This document shows positions 22,162 to 33,180 of a DNA stretch of 64,000 bases, piece by piece. The translations under genes and the position numbers were made by a program. How positions within the stretch are numbered: position 1 is the first letter of the stretch; each line of letters opens with the position of its first letter. The notes under the pieces are model-generated. The model saw only the letters and a program-made list of their open reading frames with translations, was not told the origin of the DNA and made no database searches. The DNA comes from Taudactylus pleione. Lineage: Eukaryota; Chordata; Amphibia; Anura; Myobatrachidae. The stretch is taken from the NCBI GenBank assembly GCA_031769625.1, contig JAUIMM010000484.1:6173501-6237500 (forward strand), read 5' to 3'.

Positions 22162-23190
22162 CAGGGCCACCATCAGGGGGGTACTGCCGGGACTCTAGTA
22201 CCTGGCCCGGAGAGAGAGGGGGCCTAGCTGACAGTGACGAGAAATGCACCAGGCGGCAGCAGGCAGGGAGAAAGATCATCAGCGCTGTGACATTTCAACT
22301 ATGGACTGGAGCCGGTCACGAGCTGTGATTGGCTTGCGGAATGGCAGCCAATCAGGAAAAGGAACAGCAGCTCCTGTTCAGCCAATCAGGTGCAGCTACT
22401 CCTGATTAGCTGCCATGCCACGTGGTGTGATTGGCTCGTGGTCGGCTCCATAGATCAAATGCTGCAGCACCACTGATGCTTGTGGCTGGCTCGAGTCCAT
22501 AGTTGAATGCCACAGCGCTGATCTTTCTTTCTCCCTGCCTGCAGCCCAGAGCATTCCTCGCCACTGCCAGCCAGGCCCCCTTCTCTCAGGACAAAAGAAC
22601 AGGTAAGCAGGTATGCTGACCCTGCCCTGTGCCCCCCTCTCATGTCCAGCCAGCATTCCCTGCACTGTTTCCTCCAGTTCAGTCAGCCAGCCTTGCCCTG
22701 GCCCTCCCCCAGTCCAGCCAGCCTGCCTGCCTAACCTGCCCCCCCAGATCAGCCAGCCTTCCCTATGCCCCCCACAGTCCAGCCAGTCTGCTTTCCCTGC
22801 CTTTTCCCTCCCTCAGTCCAGCCAGTCTTTTCTGCGCTCCCCTCATAGTCCAGCCAGCCAGCCTGTCTTCCCTGCACCAGACCAGCCAGCCTTCCCTGTG
22901 CCCCCACCCATGTCCAGCCAGCCTGCCTGTCTTCTCTTCCCCTCCCCTACTGCCCTTTGACTGCCCTAGTCCAACCAACCTTCCCTGCCCTTTGCACCCC
23001 AGTCCAGTCTTCCCTGACATGTGCCACCCCCCCACTGCCATCCTTGGTTTATGCACCAATTTAGGCAACACTGCTGATATAGCTCCACCCACATTATCCA
23101 CAACTCCGTACAACTCTGCCCTATACCCAGAGGGGGAAGGCCCTGCCTATTTTGTTAGTATGGGACCCAAGAATTTTTGATGGCAGCCTG
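22162..23190. mobile_element. hAT-like non-autonomous element
   Basis: Ends CAGGGCCACCATC and GATGGCAGCCTG are imperfect inverted repeats of hAT type. No clean 8-bp duplication is visible, possibly because it sits between (TA)n tracts. Inside is a foldback: 22250-22320 pairs with 22480-22545 (gcaggcagggagaaaga... and its complement). Next comes a C-rich minisatellite (22620-23000) built on 'ccagccagcc', 'ttccctg' and 'cccc'. The open frames in the minisatellite are low-complexity. Confidence 0.55.
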
Positions 23191-23195
23191 TATAG

Positions 23196-23197
23196 AT

Positions 23198-23246
<49 letters not shown>

Positions 23247-23719
23247 ACAGCAGGTGCCGCACTCATAGCAGCAAAGAAGCAAAGAACCCCTTCACACAAT
23301 AAGAGCATAATGTTTTAGTGCCTATTTAATGTGCACTGTCATAGAAAAGTACATAAACTGGCACTCCACATGAGACCATCAATATAACTTGCCTTGGTGC
23401 CCTCCCCGGGGTTGTGATCTCACCATATAATATTTATTTATTATTTATTTATTAACAGTTTCTTATATATAGTGCAGCATATTCCGTTGTGCTTTACAAT
23501 TGGAAATATTAATAGAACAAAACTGGGTAATAACAGACAGATATATAGGTAGGAAGGCCCTGCTCGCAAGCTTACAATCTATAGGTATATTCTTCTTGCA
23601 GATGGCAGGGATCCTGGAAAATCTCCAATAAAGGAGATTTAAATGTTGGCAGCACAATGACCTAAGCATTCATTCTTTTACATGAGTTGAAGTCCTGTGA
23701 GTGCCACCATCTGTATGAA

Positions 23720-23756
<37 letters not shown>
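23196..23756. repeat. Two (TA)n tracts around a (TTA)n-family repeat, copy 2
   Basis: (TA)n at about 23198-23243 and 23720-23753. Between them, 23425-23600 holds 'tattatttatttatta', 'catattccgttgtgcttta' and 'ggccctgctcgcaagcttac', the same family as 20101-20560. The piece 23246-23420 (aggtgccgcactcat start) was not identified. Confidence 0.65.
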
Positions 23757-23758
<2 letters not shown>

Positions 23759-23829
23759 GGTCTGCAGCAGATATCCCCTTGGGCTGCGATGTGCCCATAT
23801 ACAGCTAGCTCCAGAAAGTGTAACTTTCA

Positions 23830-24582
23830 TGAGGCGCGAGAGGACGGAGGGTCTCCTTTATTGATAGAACCCCTTGCGGGGATACACCGGGCTGAGCCCC
23901 GGTACTAGAGTACTTTTCCACTGGTAGCATAGAGACGTTCTGTTTGCACCGGAGCTATGCAGGTAATGGGAGCACACTGAAGTACGGGAGATCACTGGAA
24001 AACTCAAAGCACACAGGTAGAGATGGTAACACACTGTAGCACAGGAGATCACTGGAGACGTTTAAAGCACACAGGTGGTGACGGTAACACACTGTAGCAC
24101 AGGAGATCGCTGGAGATGTTTAAAGCACACAGGTGGAGATAGTAACACAATGTAGCACAGGAGATCGCTGGACACGTTTAAAGCACACAGGTGGAGATGG
24201 TAACAGACTGTAGCAGCCACAAAAGAGCACAGGAACCTGAACCGGGAACTCACTAACATACACTAGGAGACAACCATTGTTCTGGCAACTTCCTGCAGAC
24301 TGCGAGCCAAATAAGTACCCATGGGAACCCTTTGATAGGTGCACAGCATCAGCTGACTACTCACCTATCCTGGACCGGAAGTACTGTCACATGGGCAGAC
24401 AGTCATGGCGGCGCCCATGTCAGGAACTCCGATCACCGGCACCGAACAACCCACAGTCTCCTGCATGCAGGGAGAATGCTCAGCTCCTCCACCGCCATCG
24501 CGCCAGCCACCCGACCGCCCGGGATGTCAGAGGAAGCCGGCGGGACGTTAAGGAAGTGCCGATCCCTGGCTGAGCCCTGACA
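23830..24582 (-). repeat. Chromovirus 3' LTR
   Basis: On the minus strand it starts TGTCAGGGCTCAG at 24582. It has four tandem units of about 58 bp ('aggagatcNctggagacg', 'aaagcacacaggtgg') and an AATAAA-type signal (plus-strand 'tttatt' at about 23857). The 5' LTR has three units; this one-unit difference accounts for the length difference of about 59 bp. The exact inner/outer limit near 23815-23830 is uncertain. Confidence 0.9.
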
Positions 24583-24600
24583 GTACCTCCCCCCTTTCAG
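24583..24600 (-). other. Polypurine tract next to 3' LTR
   Basis: On the minus strand 'gaaaggggggaggtac' directly precedes the LTR start TGTCAGG. This is the expected site and composition of the plus-strand primer of an LTR retrotransposon. Confidence 0.8.
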
Positions 24601-25613
24601 GGTGGGCACCGAACACCCATCAGGCTTATCTGGAAATCTCCTATGGAAATTCTGAATTAGTAATGGAGAGTGTACATCGGAAGCTTTGATCCAAGCTCTT
24701 TCTTCAGGCCCATAGCCCTTCCAATCAAGGAGATATTAAAGAGTATTAAATCTGTAATGGGAATCCAGAATCTTCTCCAAATCGAACTCAGTTCCTTGTA
24801 ATGTTTTTACTTGAGGCAACTTGGGGAAGATACTTGAAAACGGTTAAGCACCAGAGGATGTAGAAGAGAAATGTGGAATGTATTGGGGATTCTCATTTGA
24901 GGAGGGAGTTCCAACTTATAAACTACTGGTTTGATCACCTTGAGGACGCAATAAGGGCCAATGAAGCGTGGAGCGAGTTTCATAGATGGTACCCTCAGTC
25001 GAATGTTCCTAGAGGATAACCAAACTCTATCCCCAACTCGCAGTAGTGGAACAGCCAAACATCTCCTATTAGCAAATCTTTTATAATTCCTTGAAGATTG
25101 TTTTAAGGAATGATGAATTTTACCCCATATGGTTGAAAAAGACTCAATCTCTTTGTTTACCACTGGAAGATCTATAGACGGGAAATCCTGAAAATCTGGG
25201 ATTCGTGGGTGTCTTCCAAAAAACATAAAGAAAGGTGTAGACTTTGAAGAGGAATGGTATTTATAATTATGAGAGAAATCTGCCCAAGGAAGGAGATCCA
25301 CCCAATCATCCTGGGAAGATGATACAAAGTGCCTAATAAAAGTCTCCTAATTAATTCTTTCTGTTTGACCATTCGTCTGTCGGTGGTAGGCCGAGGAAAA
25401 TTTTAATTTGAATCCACACGTGTTGCACAGGGCTCTCCAAAATTTGGTCACAAATTGGACACCCCGATCAGAGACTATTTCTTTTGGAAGACCATGTAAT
25501 CTGAAAATGTCTCAAATGGAAATTTTGGCAAATTGAGGGACAGAAGGGAGACCAAACAACGGGACAAAGTGTGCCATTTTAGAAAAACGATCCATGACCC
25601 ACCCATATAGTAT
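24594..25613 (-). pseudogene. Chromovirus integrase C-terminal half and chromodomain
   Basis: This half of integrase would join element DNA to the host. Minus-strand translation from 25613 starts with the end of the RNase H-fold core (DRFSKMAHFVPL-like, then SDRG and a TNGQTE-like signature, in shifted frames), continues in the long frame 24807-25301 with WADFSHNYKYHSS and FFMFFGRHPR, and reaches the GPY/F module (RFIGPYCVLK) and FHISLLHP. A chromodomain follows from about 24800 to 24600: EKILDSH, a stop, then YLLDWKGYGPEERAW and SPLLIQNFH. In chromoviruses this domain can steer integration to marked chromatin. Several stops and shifts are present. Confidence 0.88.
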
Positions 25614-26160
25614 TATGGGGGTCATTCAGACCCGGTCGTTAGCGCCGATGCGCTCGGACCGGGTCGATGGCCCCCCACAGAGCATGTGCACGACGGCGCC
25701 ATCGTGCGCATGCATGAGACCCTCTACGACCGACAGCGCCGGTCGTAGTGGGTCTCGATCCAAAGGGAGCGAGCTGTCGATGTTGATTGCCAGCTCGCCC
25801 GGTTTGGAAGGCGGGCCGGGGGGTGGCAGCCCAAACGGGGGTGTTCCCATGGGAACGCCTACCATTTAGGGGCAGCCCCACTGACATCACCAGTGATGTC
25901 AGTGGAGAGCTTCCAGCTCTGACAGAGCCAGAAGCTCTCCAGGGCTTACAACAAGGGAGACCCTACCCTAGGGTCTCGTCATAAGCCCCGATGGTCGCGA
26001 TGGTCTCTGACCATCGTGACCATCACCGAAGCGGTCGTTAGAGCTGTGGGTGTTAACCCACAGCCTAATGACCGCAACAGAGGTGGGCGGTCAGGATGCA
26101 AGTGGCCGCCAAGTTTCTGAGCGACTGCTTGCATCCTCTGACTGCCTCTGAATGAGCCCC
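25614..26160. mobile_element. Harbinger-like MITE inside chromovirus integrase
   Basis: A 547-bp insertion with ends GGGGTCATTCAGA...TCTGAATGAGCCCC, flanked by TAT (25611-25613, 26161-26163). Removing it with one TAT restores an unbroken integrase reading frame at the junction, which confirms the site. Internally GC-rich with 'ccggtcgttagcgc' style inverted motifs. Its ends resemble the 600-bp MITEs at 45937 and 48765. Confidence 0.85.
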
Positions 26161-26163
26161 TAT

Positions 26164-26500
26164 GTCCCTTGCACCGAGGTAGCTCAGAAATGAAATCCAT
26201 AGAAATATGGGTCCATGGAGCAACTGGAATTGGTAAGGGGCATAGTGAACCGACCATTCTCCTGCGAGGAATCTTATGTTGAGCGCATTTGATACAAGAT
26301 AAGACAAATTCTGTGATGTCTTTCTTCATCATGGGCGACCAGTAAGACCGCTGTAGAAATTGATAAGTTTTGGTAATTCTGGTATTGCCCGTAAATAAAG
26401 AAGCATGGGCCCATGTCAACAATTTTTTATGTACCCTGGGAGCCACAAAAATTTTCCCAGGTGATGGAGATAATATCTGAGTGGAAGCAAAGACCATTGG
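26164..26500 (-). pseudogene. Chromovirus integrase zinc-binding domain
   Basis: The minus-strand frame 25979-26497 shows the HHCC domain that starts retroviral-type integrases: VHKKLLTWAHASLFTG, then YQFLQRSYWSPMMKKDI and CIKCAQHK, giving the His/His and Cys-x-x-Cys ligands. It goes on to WTHISMDFISELPRC, the start of the catalytic core with its first Asp, where the MITE cuts in. Confidence 0.88.
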
Positions 26501-27890
26501 ATCCAGAATGGGATGAATCTGAAGGACGTCCTCTTAATCCAATTTTGGTCATGAAAGAACGTGAGAGAGCATTAGCCTTCTTGTTCAGAATGCCTGGCCG
26601 TAACTGAAGTTTTAAATTAAATCTAGGAAAAAAGTGACCAGCGAGTCTGTCTGGCATTTAATCGATGAGCCGTTTGAAGATAGATCAGATTTTTATGATC
26701 CGTAATGACTGGAATTGGAAATTTAGCTCCTTACAGAAGATAACGCCATTCTTCCAGTGCTAAACGCATGGCTAAAAGTTCCTGATCTCCGATAGCATAA
26801 TTCTTCTCCGCAGGAGAGAACTTACGGGGAAAGAATCCACAGGGATGGGTTTTTCCATCTTCCATGACCTGAGACAGTACTGCCCCTACTCCAACAGAAG
26901 ATGTATCCACCGCTACTGTAAACGGCTTATCAAGTTGGGGTTGGCAGAGAATTTGGGCCGTAGAAAATGCCATTTTTAACTTTAGAATAGCCTGTACTGC
27001 TGGATCAGCTGGACTTACTTTTCTTGTAAGAAAAGTAATAGGAGATACTAGTGTAGAGAAATGCGGAATGAACCTCCTGTAATAGTTTGCAAATCCCAAA
27101 AACCGCTGAGTGGCTTTTAATGAGGTAGGTTGAGGCCATTCAGAAATGGCTTTCAATTTGTCAGGATCCATTTGAAGTGATCTCCCAGAAATTATATGTC
27201 CCAAGAAGGGTACCGATATTTGATCGAAGAGGCATTTCGATAATTTTCCAAAAAGAGAATGGTCCCAGAGGCAGGATAGTACCTCCCGTACATGCCGATG
27301 ATGGGTTTGTAAATCCTCAGAAAAGATCAAAATATCATCTAGGTAAACCACAATGAATTTATACAGAATGTCTTGAAAAATTTCATTAACATAACCTTGA
27401 AATATAGCTGGTGCATTGCAGAGACCAAAGGGCATCACAAGGTACTCGAAATGGCCATCCCTGGCATTAAACGTGGTCTTCCACTTGTCACCAGCTTTTA
27501 TCCGTATTAAATTATAAGCACCATGTAAATCCAGTTTAGTGAAGAAATGTGCCCCTCGGACTTTGTCAAAGAGTTCGGCAATCAACTGCAAGGGGTACCA
27601 ATTTTTGATGGCAATTTGATTTAGGCCTCGATAGTCTATGCAAGGACGGTACACCATCCTTTTCCCCCCACAAAGAAAAATCCGGCTCCGGAAGGAGATG
27701 AAGATGGCCAAATGAACCCTTTGGCAAGGTTTTCTTTAATGTATTCTGCAATGGCTGTAGTCTCAGGAATAGATAAAGGATAAAGGATAAACACGGCCTC
27801 GAGGGGGTGTCTTTCCAGGAAGCAACTCAATGGTACAGTCCCATTGTCTATGTGGAGGAAGTTTATTTGCAGCTTGTTCACAGAACACAT
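26427..27890 (-). pseudogene. Chromovirus reverse transcriptase and RNase H
   Basis: This would copy element RNA to DNA and degrade the template. It reads first in frame 27636-27890 ([21 protein letters not shown], then [12 protein letters not shown]), shifts frame near 27660, and continues in the long frame 26731-27711. Motifs there are [20 protein letters not shown] (first catalytic Asp), the MPFGLCNAPAIFQ box, and YLDD at 27334-27345, then FLGFANYYRRFI and LTRK. RNase H starts at FTVAVDTSSVGVGAVL and keeps ELLAMRLALEEWR; its end (LRPGILNKKANALSR) is in another frame near 26590. Catalytic boxes survive but the frame is broken. Confidence 0.93.
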
Positions 27891-28198
27891 CCGAAAAATC
27901 TTGATAGACCTCAGGTAACTGGGACAGGGGAGGACTTTTCAATTTTTTTAGAAGAAGTAGACATCTCAGTGGTTCTGGTAACCATTGTTTGGTTACACAT
28001 TGGAATCACTTTGGTCAGACAACCCTGAAAACAATTTGGCCCCCAAGACAGGATTTGCATTCTACGCCAATCAAATATGGGGTTGTGCTTCTTTAACCAG
28101 GGCAATCCCAAGACTAACTCATAGGAGGATTTGGGCAGTACAAAAAGCTCCAATAATTCTTGGTGTAGGCATCCTATCTTGATCAATATCAGTTGGGA

Positions 28199-28384
28199 TC
28201 AAAAAGAAATAGATTCCCCTGAAATGATTTGGCCATCTACGCCGGAGAGTAGTAATTTGTTAGGAAGTGATATGACTGGAATATTCAAGGTTTGGATTAA
28301 TGATTCCGAAATAAAATTTCTGGCAGCTCCTGAGTCCACTAAGGCCTTAACCCTTCTTGTCCTGGACTCATGGGAAAGCGACAC
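28199..28384 (-). pseudogene. Chromovirus aspartic protease
   Basis: The 61-residue frame contains ALVDSGAARNFISE, the DSGA active-site loop of retrotransposon proteases (codons near 28322-28339), followed by hydrophobic PVISLPNKLLLSGVDGQ. It lies between the gag zinc knuckle and RT, the normal order. Sequence between 27911 and 28186 (LGLPWLKKHNP) is the protease-RT linker. Confidence 0.85.
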
Positions 28385-28480
28385 TTGTAAGAGACTGTCT
28401 GTTATTTGGGATGATTTGAAAATAACCCCTAACTGAATACTCCCTACAAGTTAGAGTTTCGCATTTCCCGTCAGCAGAGG

Positions 28481-28523
28481 ACAATTCTTCAATATGTGGT
28501 CAGGCGCTGCACAGTAAATACAC
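28481..28523 (-). pseudogene. Gag CCHC zinc knuckle
   Basis: Minus-strand translation gives CIYCAAPDHILKNC, a complete C-x2-C-x4-H-x4-C knuckle that would bind element RNA. It follows gag and precedes protease. Confidence 0.85.
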
Positions 28524-28660
28524 AATTTATTTTGAAAGCGCCGATTACGTTCAATGGAAGTGAGTTTGGACCTATTAACCTGCATAGGTTCTTCTTCACC
28601 CACGGCTGAGGGCATGGGCTGGTTTACAGAGGGTGGCCGGGCTTGAAAACATTCCTCCCT

Positions 28661-29200
28661 TCATCTACTGGCCCAACGCTCTCTGTGGCGGAGGTCAATC
28701 TTAATGCAGAGAGAAATGACATCGGTGAAAGATTCTGTTAAGTCTCTGGAAGCCAGCTCATCCTTAATCCTTTCAGAGAGTCCGTGAAGGAAGGATGCTT
28801 TGAGAAATTCCTCATTCCATTTTAATTCGGATGCCAGGGTTTGGAACTGGACGACATATTGTCGTACGGATCGAGTCCCCTGACGTACCCGAAGCAAATC
28901 TGATGGGGCTGAAGCAGAACGACCTGGTTCATCAAAGATTCTTTTAAATGCTGAGACAAAGACTTCATAAGTAGATACAATAGGGTCGGCCCACTCCCAC
29001 AATGGGGAAACCAAGTCCAGTTCCGCTCCGGTTAATAGAGAGATCACATACACCACCTTAGCCCTAGAGGTAGGGAAATTCTGAGGGAGGCATTCGAATT
29101 GGATCTCACATTATTTTATAAATCCACGACACCTTCGAGGATTCCCATCAAACCTTTCCGGAGTCGCCAGCTGGAGGCGAGGTTTGTATAATGGAGCCCC
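28661..29200 (-). pseudogene. Chromovirus gag (capsid region)
   Basis: This would form the particle shell. The frame 28661-29056 reads VYVISLLTGAELD, PLWEWADPIVSTYEVFVSAF, FDEPGRS, LLRVRQGTRSVRQYVVQF, FLHGLSERIKDELAS, a strong match to the capsid of Ty3/gypsy elements and of domesticated RTL/PEG10-type genes. The N-terminal side (ATPERFDGNPRRCRGF) is in another frame at 29111-29200. Nothing suggests domestication: the rest of the element is present and equally decayed. Confidence 0.9.
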
Positions 29201-29706
29201 TTGGGGCTGAGCCAGGGGGGGGCTACTGGAACTGCAGCCGGTGGGGCCGGCAGAATAGAGGCCAACATAGTTTGAATAGACACCAGCTATCTCGAAAGCT
29301 CCTGCAAATACTGAGCCACTTGCTGATGAGCTGCTTCCTGGTTGTCCATGCGAGAGGCTAATTCTTGAAGAGACCCAGTACCCTGAGATCCTGCAGCCTC
29401 CATAGGGCCTGAACAAACTGTCATGCCTGAGGCTCAAGTGTTGAAAGCTGTGGATCTAGGTTGTGGGAGGAAACGGAGATGAGGGGCCTGGATATATGTT
29501 TTCCTCATCCACAGATCTTGGGTGTTGACGAGACCTGGGCAATGGCGCGGAGTCTAACCCACAGGGTGGTGTTCGCCAGTGACCCCTCCAAGCGGGATTT
29601 GGGCTTAGCTGCACCCTGCAGGCAGGTTGCGGTCCTTTGACCAGGTACCCTAGCCCCGCGGGAATGGAGACACAAATACCAGTGGCCCTAAATGGTATGC
29701 CTAACA

Positions 29707-30400
29707 CGAGGTGCAAGAGGATGGAGGGTCTCCTTTATTGATAGAACCCCTTGAGGGGATACACCGGGCTGAGCCCTGGTACTAGAGTACTTTTCACTGG
29801 TAGCATAGAGACGTTCTGTTTGCACCGGAGCTATGCAGGTAATGGGAGCACACTGAAGTACGGGAGATCACTGGAAAACTCAAAGCACACAGGTAGAGAT
29901 GGTAACACACTGTAGCACAGGAGATAGTTTGAGACGTTTAAAGCACACAGGTAGTGACGGTAACACACTGTAAAACTGGAGATCGCTGGAGATGTTTAAA
30001 GCACACAGGTGGAGATAGTAACAGACTGTAGCAGCCACAAAAGAGCACAGGAACATGGACCGGGAACTCACTAACATACACTAGGAGACAACCTTTGTTC
30101 AGGCATCTTCCTGCAGACTGTTAGCCAAATAAGTACCCATGGGAACCCTTTGATAGGTGCACAGCATCAGCTGACTACTCACCTATCCCGGACCAGAAGT
30201 ACTGTCACATGGGCAGACTGTCATGGCGGCGCCCATGTCAAGAATTCCGATCCCCTGCACCGGACCACCCGCAGTCTCCTGCACGCGTGGAGAATGCTCA
30301 GCTCCTCCACCACTGCTGCGCCAGCCACCCGTCCGCCCGGCATGTCAGAGGAAGCTGGCGGGACGGTAAGGAAGTGCCAATCCCCGGCTGAGCCCTGACA
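29707..30400 (-). repeat. Chromovirus 5' LTR
   Basis: Direct copy of the 3' LTR with three instead of four 58-bp units. The minus-strand start TGTCAGGGCTCAG is at 30400. No clear tRNA primer site could be read next to its inner edge near 29700. Confidence 0.9.
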
Positions 30401-30419
30401 TCCAGTCAATATTGACCTC

Positions 30420-30630
30420 CTCATAGCACCTGAAATCACCAGGGTAGGACAATCCAAAAGTGCAAGATCCGTTTTTTAAATCAGAGTTCCAAATTGCGAG
30501 AAGACCCGAGTCAGGACTAGGTTCTACTTCGAACCCAAAGTGATTCCTAAATGGGACTCGGTTCAACCCAGAACCTGTAAGATCTTGTGTGTTCGGTTTT
30601 CTAAAAAGCAGACCTGCTCATGTCTAGTTG
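30420..30630. mobile_element. hAT terminal relic
   Basis: Contains 'gacccgagtcaggactagg', 'gggactcggttc' and ends 'gacctgctcatgtctag', close to the end of the hAT relic at 54986 (gacctgctcatctcta). Likely one terminus of the same family; the other end was not found. Confidence 0.5.
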
Positions 30631-31836
30631 TCAGGCACACAAATCAGGAAAAGCTAAAACAGAATGCAAGGGAACATAAATCCAGCCTTATATACCCCCT
30701 GATCGAAAAAGATGTATTGCAGACAGAGAGCATTCTCCATGCAAATAATTGATATTCAAGTTTTTCTGATCAAGAGATTTGACAAAAAGCTGTTGCTATG
30801 GCTTGCGCAGTAGAACTATGGTTCCCTAGTCCATTAGACCTGAGATCCATTTCAGACTTTATATACATTTTTTTGTAAAAGTGTGATTGTGACATACTGT
30901 ATTAATAATAGCATCAACAATTATAATGTAATAAAAATGATCTCTTTTAGTACTCTGCACTCTTGCTACCAACTCATACTTGAGACAAGCTGCAAAGTAG
31001 CACTCTCGTCTGACAGACCACCAACTACAGCGCCATGTTATTACATGTGACAAACCCTACTACTGTTATTAATGTATAGGAGGGCAGACTGGGCTCTACA
31101 AGATACTTGCAACAGAGCCATATACAGTAATTGGGTATATTGCAATACGTTATAACTTTAATTAGCTATAGCTTTTAAGCTGATCTGAAACCTGTATCAG
31201 ACTTTGCTATGAAAATTAATGTTTAAAGATTATCTTTTAGTATTGTACATTTAAGGTAATGTGTATCATTTTGTGCAATAAGCCTTTTTCTGTGTAAGCT
31301 AGTACACTCCATCCTAGCTCCATTATTATCTATCCAATATTTATAGTAGACCAATATTCTGTACATGGTCAAGTGCTGCAATTTTTTAATTTGTTTTTAA
31401 TGACTAATAGGCTAAATAAAAATAACTCAAAAGCACATTCTGTTTCTATATACAGCATTATACATGGAGGTTCCAAAATCATCTTCAGATGCTGTACCTA
31501 GCTAGCAATAAATCAAAAGCTTTACAATTAGCACAGGGTCACTAATTAGGTCATTTAACACAAACTACAGCTTAGAAGAGACACAAGCCCAGCAAATTAA
31601 GTAAAAACAAGATATTATCTTCTGTCCTTGATTAAAAACTCTAGATGCTCACATTAATTTCATAAGCTTTTAATGTATTATTCTGTAACCTCACCAATAA
31701 AAGGACTTGAGGCAAGAAAAGTTAACAGATGAATAATTATTTGTCAAGTGTTATGAGCTTCTCAATTTATTCCCATTTATTCATAAAAAGCACACATTAT
31801 CAACTAAAATGTTTTCCTGCGTAATATTTGTATTAC
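30631..31836. other. No recognised repeat; possibly single-copy
   Basis: Complex AT-rich sequence with several TAATTA-like motifs (for example 'tcactaattaggtcattta' near 31540). No open frames of note. It could be unique intergenic DNA and a place to look for conserved non-coding elements. Confidence 0.35.
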
Positions 31837-31839
31837 TAA

Positions 31840-32284
31840 TACCACTTTTACACCTAAATTTACACTTAAATTCCGGGTGTGTCCTGGAGTTGGAACAGGG
31901 TTCCAATCCGGATCAGACCCGCAATTTAGTCGGCGCTGACCCAGGATATTCCCGAGTTGGCGCCATTCACACCGGAGCCAGGTCTGCATAGACTTGGCTT
32001 TTCCGGCGTTGAAGTGGACGCTTGGAGATGACATCATCTCCAAGCGCCACTGAAGCCGGACCAATCGGTTGGCATGCGGCGCACTCCAGGTCATCGTGAC
32101 CTGTAGTGCGCCATTCATACTGCAGGGTTTCACGGGTTACTCCCGTATTAAACCCTGCAAGTTACCTGGGTTGAATTGCTGGGTTACTCGACCCGGCGAT
32201 CCAACCCACTCCCCTTTTACACCAAGGAGCTACCCGGGTTAACACTGCAATAACCTTGGTTTTAGCTCCAGTGTAAAAGGGGTA
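31840..32284 (+). mobile_element. TACC-ended MITE, copy A
   Basis: A 445-bp element with ends TACCACTTTTACAC...GTGTAAAAGGGGTA, flanked by TAA (31837-31839 and 32285-32287), consistent with PIF/Harbinger. Internal near-palindrome 'cgcttggagatgacatcatc' around 32019-32046. Copy B lies 1.4 kb away in opposite orientation. Confidence 0.85.
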
Positions 32285-32287
32285 TAA

Positions 32288-32955
32288 GTGTTGGTGACCA
32301 TGCAGAGTTGAACCCAAGTCAACTGCAATTGCACCCGCATTGCTTTTCCAGGAATCAAATGCAGAAATTCCCCCATAAGCATAGCTAATCCTAGTCTACC
32401 TGTCAGCGCACTGTTACCAACCAGTTATGCCCCATCAACTGCAAGTGGATTTGTGAGTTGAATATGACTCTGAACTGTATATGTTTGACTCAAACCTGGT
32501 CATTCGCAACACAAGACAACATATGTGATGTTCAGGTGGATGCTCTTTTGAAAAGCCAGGACATGAAAGCTAAATGGACTGATGGGGACCTTCCTTTAGA
32601 TTTGTGTGAATAATAAAAGGGTACACTAGTCACTAGTCAAAAATACTTGTCAACTCAGTGTGCGAGTGGTGGCAGCTGCAGTGAGCCATAAAAAAATATA
32701 TTTTCTTACATTAAACTATGATTTTTACCCCAACGTAGGACTTTATTTTCCTAGGGGATGATATTCATTTATTTTTAGCAGACCAGATTGCCCTAGGAAT
32801 TCAGCCCTGTGCTAACCATCCTACTGTAGGACTGGTTGCTACTATAGCAATGTGACCCACACAGTGTGTCCCATCTACTACAGTGTCATAAACCCTGGCT
32901 GGTTAGGCTTAATTCTGCTGGAGGACCCCATGCTCGTTTTCCCCATCGTATTCCC
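32288..32955. other. No recognised feature
   Basis: Between MITE copy A and the SINE. No gene or repeat family recognised. Confidence 0.45.
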
Positions 32956-33180
32956 TACCACATATACACGCACATACTTACACACTAGGGTTAATTTTTG
33001 TTGGGAGCCAATTTACCTACCAGTAAATTTTTGGAGTGTGGGAGGAAACTGGAGAATCCAAAGGAAACCCACTCAAGCACCAGGAGAATATACAAACTCT
33101 ACACAGTTAGGGCCATAGTGGGAAATGAACCCACGATCTCAGTGCTGTAAGGCAGTAATGCTAAACATTACACCGTGAAT
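32956..33180 (-). mobile_element. tRNA-like SINE
   Basis: On the minus strand the head reads like a tRNA-derived promoter: an A-box-like 'tgtttagcattactgcc' and a B-box-like 'gggttcatttcc' (plus 33121-33132), then 'agagtttgtatattctcc', 'gtgggtttcctttgg' and 'ccagtttcctcccacactcc'. I recognise this as a repeat common in fish and amphibians; the family name is uncertain. Confidence 0.65.

Larger units (their letters stand above)
23815..30400 (-). mobile_element. Ty3/gypsy chromovirus, nearly full length
   Basis: A roughly 6.6-kb LTR retrotransposon on the minus strand. LTRs are at about 23830-24582 (3') and 29707-30400 (5'), with gag, zinc knuckle, protease, RT, RNase H, integrase and chromodomain in the usual order between them. 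All frames carry stops or shifts, and a MITE sits in the integrase, so the copy is dead. A TCCAG occurs directly after the right end (30401-30405) and at 23810-23814 near the left end, a possible 5-bp target duplication if the LTR starts near 23815. Confidence 0.92.

Noticed and set aside
22629..23180. 183-residue proline/serine-rich frame
   Set aside because: It is a translation of a C-rich minisatellite in a MITE, with opposite-strand frames equally open.
25594..25984. Overlapping frames on both strands at 25.6-25.9 kb
   Set aside because: They lie in the GC-rich MITE that interrupts the integrase; none resembles a protein family.
28661..29200. Domesticated gag gene (RTL/PEG10-like)
   Set aside because: The sequence lies in an otherwise complete, equally decayed chromovirus with both LTRs and has frame breaks.
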